Assembly: GCA_026399755.1 (NCBI GenBank) | Contig: JAPLQI010000032.1 | Span: 1 to 64,000, forward strand | Source: Pseudomonadota bacterium | GTDB lineage: Bacteria > Pseudomonadota > Gammaproteobacteria > Burkholderiales > Chitinibacteraceae | Direction: 5' to 3' | DNA: 64,000 nt | Shown here: positions 28,417-37,580 of the stretch, in pieces | Position numbering within the stretch: position 1 is the stretch's first letter | How the letters are laid out: every line of letters starts with the position of its first letter | The notes under the pieces: generated by a model | The model's input: only the letters and a program-made list of their open reading frames with translations | Told to the model about the DNA's origin: nothing | The model's database searches: none | Made by a program: the position numbers and the translations under genes

Positions 28417-29267
28417 CAATTGCTCAATTAGATCAAGCAAAGTCTAGTAGTAATATTGGTAAGTTATTATTGGATAATGGTAAATTAGATAGCAGCCAAG
28501 CAGAAAAAATATTGTTGTTACAAAAAGAAGAGGGGATACGTTTTGGAGAGGCTGCAATTCGACTCGGTTTTATTAGTGAAGATGATATACAGCAAGTGTT
28601 GGCTTTGCAGTTTTCATATCCCTACTTGCAAATTGGAAAATCAAAACTAAGTGCAAGCTTAGTGGCTGCTTATGATCCTTTTGATAAGATTGTTGAAGAA
28701 GTTCGCTGTTTGCGAAGTCAGATTTTACTACGTTGGATTGGGCTTGGGCATAAAAGCGTATTGATTGCATCATGTGATGAAGTGGCGGGTGAATTAATAG
28801 CCAATTTAGCCATTGTGTTTTCTCAAATGGGTGAAAAAACCTTATTGGTTGATGCAAATTTACGTCAGCCACATCAGCATGAATTATTCGGTTTACAAAA
28901 TCGCCAAGGATTTAGTGAAGTATTAGCAGCAAGAGTACCATTGCAAGCTGCGATTCAGCATGTTGATGGTTTATTGGATTTAAGTATTTTAACTGCAGGA
29001 ACAAAAGCACCTAATCCTCAAGAGCTATTATCGAAGGGAGATATGGGGCGGTTTACTGCAGAATTAGAATCTGTTTACGACATTATATTATACGATGCTC
29101 CTGCAAGTAGTAAGGCTGCAGATGTGCAATTATTAGCAGCAAGAACCAAGGGGGTTATTTTGGTCGCGGTGCGTAATAAAACGACACTTAAAGATTTGGC
29201 ACAATTACGCGATCAATGTGAAATGGCCGGAGCCGAAGTATTGGGTTGTGTTTTGCTAGGATCATAA
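28413..29267 (+). CDS. epsG: EpsG-like chain-length tyrosine kinase with a degenerate P-loop
   Basis: This 284-residue cytoplasmic protein has the EpsG layout: an N-terminal MshEN/GspE-type domain (about 15-75: IGKLLLDNGKLDSSQAEKIL, FGEAAIRLGFISEDDIQQVL), then a BY-kinase/MinD-like domain. The Walker A' region (KTLLVDANLRQP, about 142-153) and Walker B (DIILYDAP, about 223-230) are recognisable. At the Walker A position (about 119-131) the sequence is SCDEVAGELIAN, where relatives have an S/P-x4-GEGR/KS-type loop, so both the basic residue and the Ser/Thr are lost. The usual Tyr-rich tail is also absent. It may be a pseudokinase that still partners EpsF. The start overlaps epsF. Confidence 0.85.
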   Translation: MTIAQLDQAKSSSNIGKLLLDNGKLDSSQAEKILLLQKEEGIRFGEAAIRLGFISEDDIQQVLALQFSYPYLQIGKSKLSASLVAAYDPFDKIVEEVRCLRSQILLRWIGLGHKSVLIASCDEVAGELIANLAIVFSQMGEKTLLVDANLRQPHQHELFGLQNRQGFSEVLAARVPLQAAIQHVDGLLDLSILTAGTKAPNPQELLSKGDMGRFTAELESVYDIILYDAPASSKAADVQLLAARTKGVILVAVRNKTTLKDLAQLRDQCEMAGAEVLGCVLLGS

Positions 29268-29269
29268 AA

Positions 29270-30145
29270 ATGAACTCTATTCAGACTCGCTTTGCGCCAG
29301 CAGCGGTTTTAAAATATTTACAAGAATATGGCTGGATAATATTGGGTATTTGCATTCTTGGGGGGCCTACTTTATTTGATTTAAATAAAGAACTATGGAA
29401 TACCCCCGAGCAAGGTCATGGTCCTTTTATTTTAATTATTGTTTTATGGCTATTTTATAAATCAAAAAATAATAATGTGCTCGCTCAGCAACAGCCTGAT
29501 ACCGTGCTAGGGGGGGGATTATTTTCTATTGGCGCTTTGTCTTATATATTGGGCAGATCTCAAGAAATTTGGTTATTTGAAGTCGGGGCATTTATTCCGC
29601 TTTTAGCGGGTATTATATTGTTGGCGGAGGGTAGAGCTTCATTTCGTAAATATTTTTTTGCAATTTCATTTCTTGTTTTTTTAATTCCTTTGCCTGGCGT
29701 TGTGGTCGATGCACTTACTACGGGCTTAAAAAGCCATGTATCACATTGGGCTGAAGTATTGCTCTATGCGGCAAACTATCCTGTCGCCCGTTCTGGTGTA
29801 ATGCTGGTTGTAGGACAATATCAATTACTGGTGGCAGATGCATGCTCTGGGATGAACTCATTATTTAGTTTGTTTTCTCTTGGGCTGTTATATATCCATA
29901 TCGGTGGATATGGTTTTAGCTGGCGAGGCGTATTATTATTTTTATGCGTGATACCCATTGCATTTATTGCGAATGTAGTTCGTGTCATGATTTTGATACT
30001 AGTGACTTATCATTTTGGAGATGAAGCGGGGCAGGGGTTTATCCATGACTTTGCTGGGATGGTGGTTTTTGCTGTCGCGTTGATTGCCTTTTTTGCGATT
30101 GATTTTATATTAGGTATCTTGCTCGTTAAAAAGGTAGCAAAATGA
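29270..30145 (+). CDS. xrtB: Exosortase XrtB / EpsH-type membrane protease-transpeptidase
   Basis: Exosortases are multi-pass membrane enzymes that process PEP-CTERM proteins. In EpsH loci they are co-located with exopolysaccharide synthesis. The 291-residue protein has about eight transmembrane helices and the full catalytic set: Cys in VADACSGMNSLFSLF (C192), Arg in FIANVVRVMILI (R238) and His in GFIHDFAGMVVF (H259). I chose the ATG at 29270, with agga 11 bases before it, over the track start at 29246 inside epsG. A G8 run at 29510-29517 lies in the coding sequence. No PEP-CTERM substrate was seen in the window. The stop overlaps the epsI start. Confidence 0.93.
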   Translation: MNSIQTRFAPAAVLKYLQEYGWIILGICILGGPTLFDLNKELWNTPEQGHGPFILIIVLWLFYKSKNNNVLAQQQPDTVLGGGLFSIGALSYILGRSQEIWLFEVGAFIPLLAGIILLAEGRASFRKYFFAISFLVFLIPLPGVVVDALTTGLKSHVSHWAEVLLYAANYPVARSGVMLVVGQYQLLVADACSGMNSLFSLFSLGLLYIHIGGYGFSWRGVLLFLCVIPIAFIANVVRVMILILVTYHFGDEAGQGFIHDFAGMVVFAVALIAFFAIDFILGILLVKKVAK

Positions 30146-30816
30146 TTGTAAATAAAAAAATCGTATTGTTTATCCTAATGAGTATTACTGCGGGTTTAAC
30201 TTATTTTTTGACCCCCCATATCGTTATGGCCGATATGCACCATATTGAACTAGAAAAAATGGTGCCTAACCACTTTGACGATTGGAAAAAAGAAGAAACA
30301 GCTGCTGCTTTAGTACAAGCACCAGATGTAGAGGCGCTATTAAGTAAACTATATTCAAATTTATTAATGCGAACCTATATAAACAGCAAGGGCGAGCGCA
30401 TGATGTTATCGATCGCCTATGGCCCAGATCAGCGGGATAATGGCGGCAGGCAGGTACATCGTCCTGAAGTCTGCTATCCAGCACAGGGCTTTAATATTGT
30501 GGCTAATCAAGCCGCGATATTTAGCTCTCAATACGGTGAAATACCGGTAAGGCATTTAATCGCAAAGCAGAATAATAGGGTTGAGCCCATTACCTATTGG
30601 TTGACTGTTGGTTTAATTGCCGTTAATAACACTTCGAGCTTTAAATTTAGCCAGCTCTCCTATGGTGTAAAAGGCTATATACCTGATGGAATGCTTATTC
30701 GTGTTTCTAGTATCGATGCAAATACTGAAGAAGCCTATAAAAAACAAGCTGCCTTTTTAAATAAACTAGCTGCTGCATTACCTGAAAAAAATAGAAAAAA
30801 CTTTGGCTTTAATTAA
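30142..30816 (+). CDS. epsI: Exosortase-associated protein EpsI
   Basis: The 224-residue protein has an N-terminal membrane anchor (IVLFILMSITAGLTYFL, residues 6-25) and a periplasmic EpsI/DUF3485 domain: MVPNHFDDWKKEE, MLSIAYGPDQRDNGGRQVHRPEVCYPAQGF, VEPITYWLTVG. The HRPEVCYPAQGF segment is the family hallmark. EpsI partners exosortases in polysaccharide loci; its biochemical role is unknown. Translational coupling with xrtB (ATGA-type overlap) supports a functional pair. Confidence 0.93.
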   Translation: MIVNKKIVLFILMSITAGLTYFLTPHIVMADMHHIELEKMVPNHFDDWKKEETAAALVQAPDVEALLSKLYSNLLMRTYINSKGERMMLSIAYGPDQRDNGGRQVHRPEVCYPAQGFNIVANQAAIFSSQYGEIPVRHLIAKQNNRVEPITYWLTVGLIAVNNTSSFKFSQLSYGVKGYIPDGMLIRVSSIDANTEEAYKKQAAFLNKLAAALPEKNRKNFGFN

Positions 30817-30839
30817 AATAATTACTAGGATAATGCTTT

Positions 30840-31967
30840 ATGTTTCAAAAGAAGGTTGCATTAATTACAGGGATTACAGGGCAGGATGGATCATATCTAG
30901 CTGAATTACTATTAGAAAAAGGTTATGAAGTACATGGCATTAAGCGGCGTGCCTCATCGTTTAATACCCAGCGCGTTGATCATATTTACCAAGACCCTCA
31001 CCTTGAAAATAATAGCTTCAAATTACATTATGGTGATTTAAGCGATTCATCAAATTTAACGCGTATTTTACAAGAAGTGCAGCCGGATGAAGTTTATAAC
31101 CTTGGTGCTCAATCGCATGTCGCTGTTAGCTTTGAATCGCCAGAATACACCGCCGATGTGGATGGCATGGGCACACTACGCTTATTAGAAGCGATTCGTT
31201 TTCTTGGCCTAGAAAAGAAAACACGTTTCTATCAAGCGTCTACTTCTGAGCTATTTGGTTTGGTGCAAGAAATACCGCAAAAAGAAACTACGCCATTCCA
31301 CCCTCGTAGCCCATATGCAGTGGCTAAAATGTATGCTTATTGGATTGTGGTTAATTATCGTGAAGCTTATGGCATGTACGCATGCAACGGTATTTTGTTT
31401 AACCATGAAAGCCCACGTCGTGGAGAAACATTTGTTACACGTAAGATTAGCCGTGGCTTAGCAAATATCGCCCAAGGCTTAGAAAAATGCTTATTTATGG
31501 GTAATATCGATTCATTGCGTGATTGGGGCCATGCCCGTGATTACGTCAAAATGCAATGGATGATGTTGCAACAAGAAGTGGCAGATGATTTTGTAATTGC
31601 TACGGGTGTGCAGTATAGCGTGCGTGATTTTATCCGTATGGCAGCCCGTGAATTAGGCGTGTCGCTTAATTTTGTGGGCGAAGGAGTGGATGAAACCGCT
31701 ATTGTTGCCAAAATTGAAGGCGATAAAGCACCTGCGCTGCAAGTGGGGGATATCATTATGCGAGTAGACCCACGTTATTTTCGCCCTGCCGAAGTTGAAA
31801 CCCTTTTAGGCGATCCAACAAAAGCGAAAGATAAATTAGGCTGGATACCAGAAACAAGCTTGCCTGAATTAGTACAAGAAATGGTTGCTTATGATTTAGT
31901 TCAAGCTCGTCAACATGCTTTGCTTAAAATACATGGCTATAAGATTGCGGTCTCTACAGAGCAATAA
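30840..31967 (+). CDS. gmd: GDP-mannose 4,6-dehydratase
   Basis: Gmd turns GDP-D-mannose into GDP-4-keto-6-deoxy-D-mannose, the branch point for GDP-L-fucose, GDP-rhamnose and perosamine. The 375-residue short-chain dehydrogenase shows the NADP loop in [19 protein letters not shown], the catalytic Thr/Glu region in QASTSELFG, and the Y-x3-K pair in [29 protein letters not shown] and DWGHARDYV are Gmd signatures. The usual partner, fcl, is present only as a decayed remnant directly downstream. Supply of GDP-mannose comes from manC and manB in the same window. Confidence 0.96.
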   Translation: MFQKKVALITGITGQDGSYLAELLLEKGYEVHGIKRRASSFNTQRVDHIYQDPHLENNSFKLHYGDLSDSSNLTRILQEVQPDEVYNLGAQSHVAVSFESPEYTADVDGMGTLRLLEAIRFLGLEKKTRFYQASTSELFGLVQEIPQKETTPFHPRSPYAVAKMYAYWIVVNYREAYGMYACNGILFNHESPRRGETFVTRKISRGLANIAQGLEKCLFMGNIDSLRDWGHARDYVKMQWMMLQQEVADDFVIATGVQYSVRDFIRMAARELGVSLNFVGEGVDETAIVAKIEGDKAPALQVGDIIMRVDPRYFRPAEVETLLGDPTKAKDKLGWIPETSLPELVQEMVAYDLVQARQHALLKIHGYKIAVSTEQ

Positions 31968-32039
31968 TTTGGATTAGACATTGCGTGTCGTTTTAACGCT
32001 AATAAGTTAAAGGTACCTAACGTCTTATATCTAAGCTAT

Positions 32040-32330
32040 GCATGCAATTTATATTGCAGGTCTTTGTGAGATAGTTGATTTTGATATTGTAACGCAGCTG
32101 ATAAATATCAGTGCCGCTGGAAATCTAGCCATTCGTGAGTTAGCAAGCACTATTCGTGCAGTGCTGGGTTTATAGTGCAATTTATCTTTGATGCCAGCAA
32201 TATCAACAGCACGATTAGTCAGCGATAAGAAGCTCGTCAACTGATTGGCCATAGGCTGGAAAGATAAATAAAGTTTCGTCACGGTTTAGCTATTGCTTAT
32301 CAAGAGTTCTTTGAAAGATTAGGCATTTAG
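32040..32330 (+). pseudogene. fcl: GDP-L-fucose synthase remnant (C-terminal third, frameshifted)
   Basis: No track ORF covers this gap, but two reading frames together recover the end of a GDP-fucose synthase. One frame gives INISAAGNLAIRELASTIRAVLGL then a stop, matching the family's N-I-G-x-G-x-D-x-x-I-R-E-L-A-E-x-I-x-x-V-x-G. The next frame gives FIFDASN ... then EARQLIGHRLER and a final HGLAIAYQEFFERL, matching F-D-x-S-K-P-D-G-T ... L-G-W ... G-L-x-x-T-Y-x-W-F. The linking parts hold stop codons. The N-terminal two thirds, with the NADP site, are gone. It sits where fcl normally follows gmd. Confidence 0.75.
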
Positions 32331-32349
32331 TATTTAAAAGGTGTCATAA

Positions 32350-33819
32350 GTGTCTGATTTAAATAAAGTAAAGCTGGGAATGAGCTGGGGGGGCGCTTCA
32401 ACGGTTGTAGTTGCAGGGTTTCAAATTGTTTTTATGGCAATTTTAGCTCGATTAATTGAACCTGCAGCCTTTGGATTGGTGGCACTTTCTGGCCTAGGCC
32501 TACGGTTTTTAAGCTATTTTGCTCAGTTGGGCATAGGCCCAGCAATTATTCAGCGTGAAAAATTGGATGATAAGGATATTGTTGCTGCTCTATATGTATC
32601 AGTTAGTGTAGCTGCATTTTTTTCTATTATCGCAATCTGCCTTGCTCCATATTTTTCAAATTACTTTGCTATGCCAAAGCTAACGCCTGTATTGCAGGTA
32701 TTAGCCTTAAACTTTGTAATTAGTGGATTTTCTGTTGTTGCTCAAAGTCTTTTACGTAGAAATATGAGATTTAAAGCGATCTCAGTTATTGATGTAATAT
32801 CTTATACTGTATCTTATGGTGTAATTGGCGTGAGTGCAGCCTATATGGGCCTTGGTGTTTGGGCCCTTGTCGCTGCTGTGTCATCTCAATTATTATTAAA
32901 TGCCTTACTATCCTATTATCTAGTTTGCCATCCAATTGTTGGGAAAATTGATATGCCGAGGTGTAAAGAATTATTTTTATACGGTGGAAAATATTCTTTA
33001 ATTGGGTTTGTTGAGTTTTTCTCATTAACTGTTGATGCTCTTATTGTCGGAAAACTACATGGTGATGTTGTAGCTGGCCAATATACACGTGGTCAAATTA
33101 TCTCTCAGCTACCGATACAAAACATTGTAAATTTATATACCAAAATTATTTTCCCTATCATGTCTCGAAAGGCAGAGGAGCAAGGAAATATTGCAAATTA
33201 TTTTGTACTGAGCATATTAGCGATAGGTTTGTACGCATTTCCTATCGGAATTTATATGCACATCTATGCCAGTGATATTATAGCGATCTTGTTAGGCAAA
33301 GGGTGGGGGCAAGCAGCTGAAGTAATGTCCTTATTTTGTTTGGTGGTTGGTTTTACATTTTTAAATCAAATATGTGGAATGACTTTAGATGTTTTGGGCG
33401 AAGTTAATATAAAATTAAAAATACAAACTTCTGCTTTTGCTCTTTTGTTGCTGTTGATGTCAATTTTATATCCAATTTTTAGCATTTCAGGGCTCATTTT
33501 TTCAATGTTAATCGTTGAATTTACTCGATTTTGTGTTTTTTCATTCTTGATGATTATTAGGCTAAAAATCAAGTGGCGTGAGTATATGAAAATTTTGATA
33601 TTCATTGCATTGGTTGTAGTCACTTCGGTAGCTCCAATATATTTATTAAAAATTTATTGTTTGGTTGAATTTTTACCCATTTTTAGATTGCTGATATCTG
33701 GGATTGTATTTGTATTTATATATGCTTGCGCAATTTTTATCTATTCAACTATTGTTAATAAAATTGAATGTATTATTGTATTTTGTCAGAGGGTTCCATT
33801 TTTAGCACGATTAGTTTAA
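32350..33819 (+). CDS. Oligosaccharide flippase (Wzx, MOP/PST family)
   Basis: The 489-residue membrane protein has about 12-14 helices and begins with the flippase pattern LGMSWGGASTVVVAGFQIVFMAILARLIEPAAFGLVALSGLGLRF. PAAFGLVALSG and QLGIGPAIIQRE are characteristic of the WzxC/lipopolysaccharide flippase branch. It should move lipid-linked repeat units to the periplasmic face for the polymerase at 36282. Translation starts at GTG (32350). A G7 run lies at 32387-32393 near the 5' end. The gene is strongly AT-rich. Confidence 0.92.
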   Translation: MSDLNKVKLGMSWGGASTVVVAGFQIVFMAILARLIEPAAFGLVALSGLGLRFLSYFAQLGIGPAIIQREKLDDKDIVAALYVSVSVAAFFSIIAICLAPYFSNYFAMPKLTPVLQVLALNFVISGFSVVAQSLLRRNMRFKAISVIDVISYTVSYGVIGVSAAYMGLGVWALVAAVSSQLLLNALLSYYLVCHPIVGKIDMPRCKELFLYGGKYSLIGFVEFFSLTVDALIVGKLHGDVVAGQYTRGQIISQLPIQNIVNLYTKIIFPIMSRKAEEQGNIANYFVLSILAIGLYAFPIGIYMHIYASDIIAILLGKGWGQAAEVMSLFCLVVGFTFLNQICGMTLDVLGEVNIKLKIQTSAFALLLLLMSILYPIFSISGLIFSMLIVEFTRFCVFSFLMIIRLKIKWREYMKILIFIALVVVTSVAPIYLLKIYCLVEFLPIFRLLISGIVFVFIYACAIFIYSTIVNKIECIIVFCQRVPFLARLV

Positions 33820-33820
33820 A

Positions 33821-33830
33821 GGGGGGGGGT
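33821..33830 (+). promoter_or_regulatory. G9 tract forming the ribosome binding site of a GT4 gene
   Basis: Nine consecutive G residues followed by a single T directly precede the ATG at 33831. No other Shine-Dalgarno sequence is available, so the homopolymer is or contains the ribosome site. Slippage would change spacing and so translation of the glycosyltransferase. Confidence 0.6.
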
Positions 33831-35033
33831 ATGCATATTGGCATAGCTGGTCCACTATCGTTTCAAGATATCGCACACCTCTTACCAATGGCAGATCCAA
33901 TGACTGCTAGTGAGATGAAAGGATCATCGTTATTGGTCTGTTTAATTGAGGAGCTTCTTAGGCGTGGTTATAAAGTTTCAGCATATACAACCGAGCCAGG
34001 GCTAGATCTTGATGGGCCCGAGTATTTACTGACTCAAAGTGCAAATTTTTTATTTTATCAGGTGCCTTTGAGGAAAAAAGGGTTTAGAACTGATCGAGGC
34101 AGATGTGGGCGAATGCTTGATCTATTTGCTTTCGAGCGCAAATGCATCCAGGCTGCAATAGAGCATAGTAAGGTGGATATAGTTCATGCACATTGGAGCT
34201 ATGAATTTGCTTGGGCGGCTCAAAATACAAAAGTACCTTTGCTAATTACATGTCACGATGCACCTTGGAAAATATTAAAGCTAATGCCTGATCTTTATCG
34301 CCTTGGGCGTTTATTAATGGCGCATTTTGTATTGGCTAGGGCAAAGTATCTGACTGCAGTCTCACCCTATGTTATTGATAATATTAAATGGATGCACAGA
34401 GCAAAAATAGAAATCATCCCCAACCCATTGCCAGATGGTTTATTTACCGATAGTAAGAATGAAAATAGTCCACTTATTATTGGAATGATTATAAATAATT
34501 GGTCTAAGCTAAAAAATGGTGCGGCTGGAATGACGGCATTACGCGAATTGAAGCAGCAATTCCCAAAAGTAAAGCTTCATCTTTATGGCCCCGGAATGGG
34601 TATCCATGAGGCGGCATGGCAATGGGCAAAGCTGCATAATTGTGTTGATGATTTTGTTTTTTTTGGCTCTCAGCCTTATGCTGTAATTAAATCCGCCATT
34701 ATAAATTTCAAAATACTATTGCATCCCTCACTAGAAGAATCATTTGGTATGACCATTGCGGAGGCAATGGCAGTAGGGGTCCCTGTTATTGCTGGGGAAA
34801 AGAGTGGAGCTGTTCCATGGGTGCTAAGTAATACGGGATTGTTAGTAGATGTGAGGCAGCCAAAATTGATGCTCAATGCACTCATACTATTATTGAATAA
34901 CCAAACGCTTTATGAGGAATGTGTTAAATCTGGGAGACGTAGGGCAAAAGAATACTTTGCCGTTAAATCGGTTGTTGAACAGTATATTACACAGTATAAA
35001 TTAATATTAAGGTGTCAATGTAGTGAAAAATAA
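33831..35033 (+). CDS. Glycosyltransferase family 4
   Basis: The 400-residue cytoplasmic enzyme has the GT-B fold: MHIGIAGPLSFQDIAHLLP opens the N-terminal Rossmann domain, with DIVHAHWSYEFAWAA in the acceptor side. SFGMTIAEAMAVGVPVIAGEKSGAVPWV in the donor half holds the EX7E-type nucleotide-sugar motif. GTs of this kind are retaining enzymes, using NDP-sugars such as GDP-mannose. I chose the ATG at 33831 rather than the track's 33768 start, which overlaps the flippase gene by 52 bases and adds 21 unrelated residues. Donor and acceptor are unknown. The next GT4 gene overlaps its end. Confidence 0.9.
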   Translation: MHIGIAGPLSFQDIAHLLPMADPMTASEMKGSSLLVCLIEELLRRGYKVSAYTTEPGLDLDGPEYLLTQSANFLFYQVPLRKKGFRTDRGRCGRMLDLFAFERKCIQAAIEHSKVDIVHAHWSYEFAWAAQNTKVPLLITCHDAPWKILKLMPDLYRLGRLLMAHFVLARAKYLTAVSPYVIDNIKWMHRAKIEIIPNPLPDGLFTDSKNENSPLIIGMIINNWSKLKNGAAGMTALRELKQQFPKVKLHLYGPGMGIHEAAWQWAKLHNCVDDFVFFGSQPYAVIKSAIINFKILLHPSLEESFGMTIAEAMAVGVPVIAGEKSGAVPWVLSNTGLLVDVRQPKLMLNALILLLNNQTLYEECVKSGRRRAKEYFAVKSVVEQYITQYKLILRCQCSEK

Positions 35034-36129
35034 AACGGTGAGAGTACTACATATTTTAAATGAGTTAAATCCATCAGGGGCTGAAACTATGTTGTATTCT
35101 GCGGCATCTCGATGGAGTCAGCATGGGATTGATTGTGATATTTTATCAACAGGTGCTCAGATTGGCCCCTATGCAGAAAATTTACAGAGTGTAGGATACG
35201 GTATTTTTCATATTCACAATACTAAACGCCCCAAGTTTTTTATTGAACTAAAGAAATTAATTGAATCTGGTTGTTATGATGTTATTCATCAGCATGCAGA
35301 GGGCGTTAGTTTTTGGACTATGCTTTTAGCAAAGCTTATGGGGAAAAAAGTAATTAGAACGGTGCATAATAATTTCAACTTTTCTGGTAATTTGTGCATA
35401 CGCAGAAAAATACAAAGAAAGATATTAAGTATATTGGGTGTAATGTATGTCTCTATTTCAGAGAGTGTACAAAAAAATGAATTGCTTCGTTTTGGGTTAA
35501 GAACTAAAAAGATAAATAACTGGGCATCAATAGATTATTTTTTACCTCCAAATACGGTACAAAGAAGTAATGCAAGAGAAACTTTTGGTTTTAAAGATTC
35601 AGATTTAGTCATGGTCAGTGTTGGAAATTGTAATGAAGTTAAAAATCATGAAAGTATTATCGAGGCAATTGCGAAATTAGTAAATTATTCTAGCTTGAAA
35701 TACTTACACATTGGGGATGGTTCCGCTTGTGCTCATGAGCAGCAACTTGTTGCAAGCTTGAATATTGGAGAGCAAGTTGTCTTTGCTGGGCAGCAAAATC
35801 CTTTACCCGCTTTATATGCTGCTGATTTCTTTATTATGCCCTCGAGATATGAGGGGTTTGGTATTGCTGCTTTAGAGGCATACTCAACTAATTTACCATG
35901 TATTTTGGCGGATGTAGCGGGTTTGCGTGATTTTAAATCATTATTTAAAAATACAGTTTATTGTAATGCTGAAGGAAATGATTTGGATGTGTGTATATTA
36001 AACATGATTGAAAATATTGATCTATATAGAGCACACGCTTTAGCTTATCATGATGTTGCTAAAACAAACTTTTCTATTGAGGATGGTGTAGCCTCCTATT
36101 CAATGGCATATATTGATTTGTTAATCTAA
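35023..36129 (+). CDS. Glycosyltransferase family 4
   Basis: The 368-residue GT-B enzyme opens VRVLHILNELNPSGAETMLYSAASRW, a standard GT4 start with the Gly-Ala-Glu loop. DVIHQHAEGVSFW and VIRTVHNNFNFSG follow. The donor domain has MPSRYEGFGIAALEAYSTNLPCILADVAG with the EX7E motif. It starts at GTG and overlaps the preceding GT4 by 11 bases, showing tight coupling. It is not closely similar to its neighbour, so it probably adds a different sugar or linkage. Substrates unknown. Confidence 0.9.
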   Translation: MKNKTVRVLHILNELNPSGAETMLYSAASRWSQHGIDCDILSTGAQIGPYAENLQSVGYGIFHIHNTKRPKFFIELKKLIESGCYDVIHQHAEGVSFWTMLLAKLMGKKVIRTVHNNFNFSGNLCIRRKIQRKILSILGVMYVSISESVQKNELLRFGLRTKKINNWASIDYFLPPNTVQRSNARETFGFKDSDLVMVSVGNCNEVKNHESIIEAIAKLVNYSSLKYLHIGDGSACAHEQQLVASLNIGEQVVFAGQQNPLPALYAADFFIMPSRYEGFGIAALEAYSTNLPCILADVAGLRDFKSLFKNTVYCNAEGNDLDVCILNMIENIDLYRAHALAYHDVAKTNFSIEDGVASYSMAYIDLLI

Positions 36130-36281
36130 ATTAGATATGTCATGTCAAACTAGGCTCTAACTTAATTAAAAAGTTAGTGATATTTTTATTTTATATTTAC
36201 CTCTTTATTTAAAATGTGTGTAAGGTTGGTTTTAAATTGTGGATTATTCTTTGTAAAATTTTTTATATTGGCGTTTAATAT

Positions 36282-37580
36282 ATGTACGATATTATTAATT
36301 TTTTCACTTACTTTATTCCATTTTCTTTTGCAATTATTTCTGCTGTTTTGTTAGTATGGTACATCTATTGCTGCTCTGAAAATGTGTTATATGGTGCAGT
36401 TTTAATTGCATTTTCGTATATTTTAGAAACTGCTTTTGTTACGGCGCCAAAAATTAGTGTCGGCATGATGTTGAGTAGTAATGATTGCATGATTGCTATA
36501 CTTATTTCTTCACTCATGTTGAGAGTATTAATTTATGGGGTCAATGGAGTCAATAAGGGCGTAGTCATATGGTTGATGATGCTTGTATTGTTTGCATATA
36601 ACCTATCGATTGGCTTATTGCACTTTGGTAGCAAAGCGGGCGTCGAAGCTAGAGAGGATTTTTATTTCCTTATCGTTGGATTGTATTTTATGTCATTTTC
36701 ATTTTCAGAAAAAATGATAAAAAATATTTCCAAAATCGGACTATTTATGATTTATGCTATTGTGTTTATTAGCGTATATCGTTTTATTGGCGTTGAGCTG
36801 GGCTTTGTTTCTAAAGGTGAGGTCCATCAAATTGGTGCTAGCAACGAATTTAGGGTGGTAGGGTCTGGTCAGGCATTATTATTTTCTGCTATTGGCGGTG
36901 TTTTTTTTCACCTTTGGCTTATTCATAATAAAGCTCAACTTGCTTATTGTAGCGTTATATTTTTTCTTCTCGTCATTGTTCTTCAACATCGAAGTGTGTG
37001 GGTCGCTTCAATATTTTTATTGATCATGCTCGCATTCTTAAATACAAATGCTTTTCTAGCAAGAAGTAAAAAGATGATTCCAGCATTTGTATTTATGGCA
37101 ATTTCAGTTTTATTTATATTTGCTTATTATTCTGGGGCGACAGTATTTGATTCCCTTGGGAAATCGATTATGTCAGCAACAGATACTGAAAATGGTACGC
37201 AGGTGGATCGTTGGGAGACATGGGTGCTTTTAATGTCACGATGGGCTAATTCATCAATAGGAAATTATTTAACGGGCCTAGATTATGGCTCAGGCTGGAA
37301 TCGATATCAACGTGGTAGGTTTTTAGAATTTGCGCCGCATAATCAGTATGTTTACGTTTTATTAAGGCAAGGTGTTTTAGGGTTGTTATTGTTTATAAGT
37401 ATGATTTTTATACTTGTTGCTGGATTAAAAAGAGAAATAGCAAATTGTAATATGGCAATCATACTGATGAGCTTAATAGTTGCGTTGATGATTTACTATA
37501 TACCGTATCAGATTCATTACATTCATGCTATTTTATTTGGTGTGAGCACTAGCTATTTAGCACGAAAAAAGAGTGAATAA
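36282..37580 (+). CDS. O-antigen polymerase/ligase-like membrane protein (Wzy candidate)
   Basis: The 432-residue protein is almost wholly hydrophobic, with roughly ten to twelve membrane helices. The periplasmic stretch TDTENGTQVDRWETWVLLMSRWAN ... followed by FAPHNQYVYVLLRQGVLGLLLFI is the Wzy/WaaL signature: an Arg-Trp near the loop start and an H-N-x-Y/F before a late helix. In this locus it would polymerise flipped repeat units under EpsF control. Ligase function cannot be excluded, but a polymerase is otherwise missing from the cluster. Sequence-level assignment of this family is always loose. It is followed by an overlapping glycosidase gene. Confidence 0.82.
   Translation: MYDIINFFTYFIPFSFAIISAVLLVWYIYCCSENVLYGAVLIAFSYILETAFVTAPKISVGMMLSSNDCMIAILISSLMLRVLIYGVNGVNKGVVIWLMMLVLFAYNLSIGLLHFGSKAGVEAREDFYFLIVGLYFMSFSFSEKMIKNISKIGLFMIYAIVFISVYRFIGVELGFVSKGEVHQIGASNEFRVVGSGQALLFSAIGGVFFHLWLIHNKAQLAYCSVIFFLLVIVLQHRSVWVASIFLLIMLAFLNTNAFLARSKKMIPAFVFMAISVLFIFAYYSGATVFDSLGKSIMSATDTENGTQVDRWETWVLLMSRWANSSIGNYLTGLDYGSGWNRYQRGRFLEFAPHNQYVYVLLRQGVLGLLLFISMIFILVAGLKREIANCNMAIILMSLIVALMIYYIPYQIHYIHAILFGVSTSYLARKKSE

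Noticed and set aside
34676-34885. 69-codon minus-strand ORF inside a GT4 gene
   Set aside because: It is an antisense shadow of the conserved donor-binding region; the plus-strand reading has clear family motifs.
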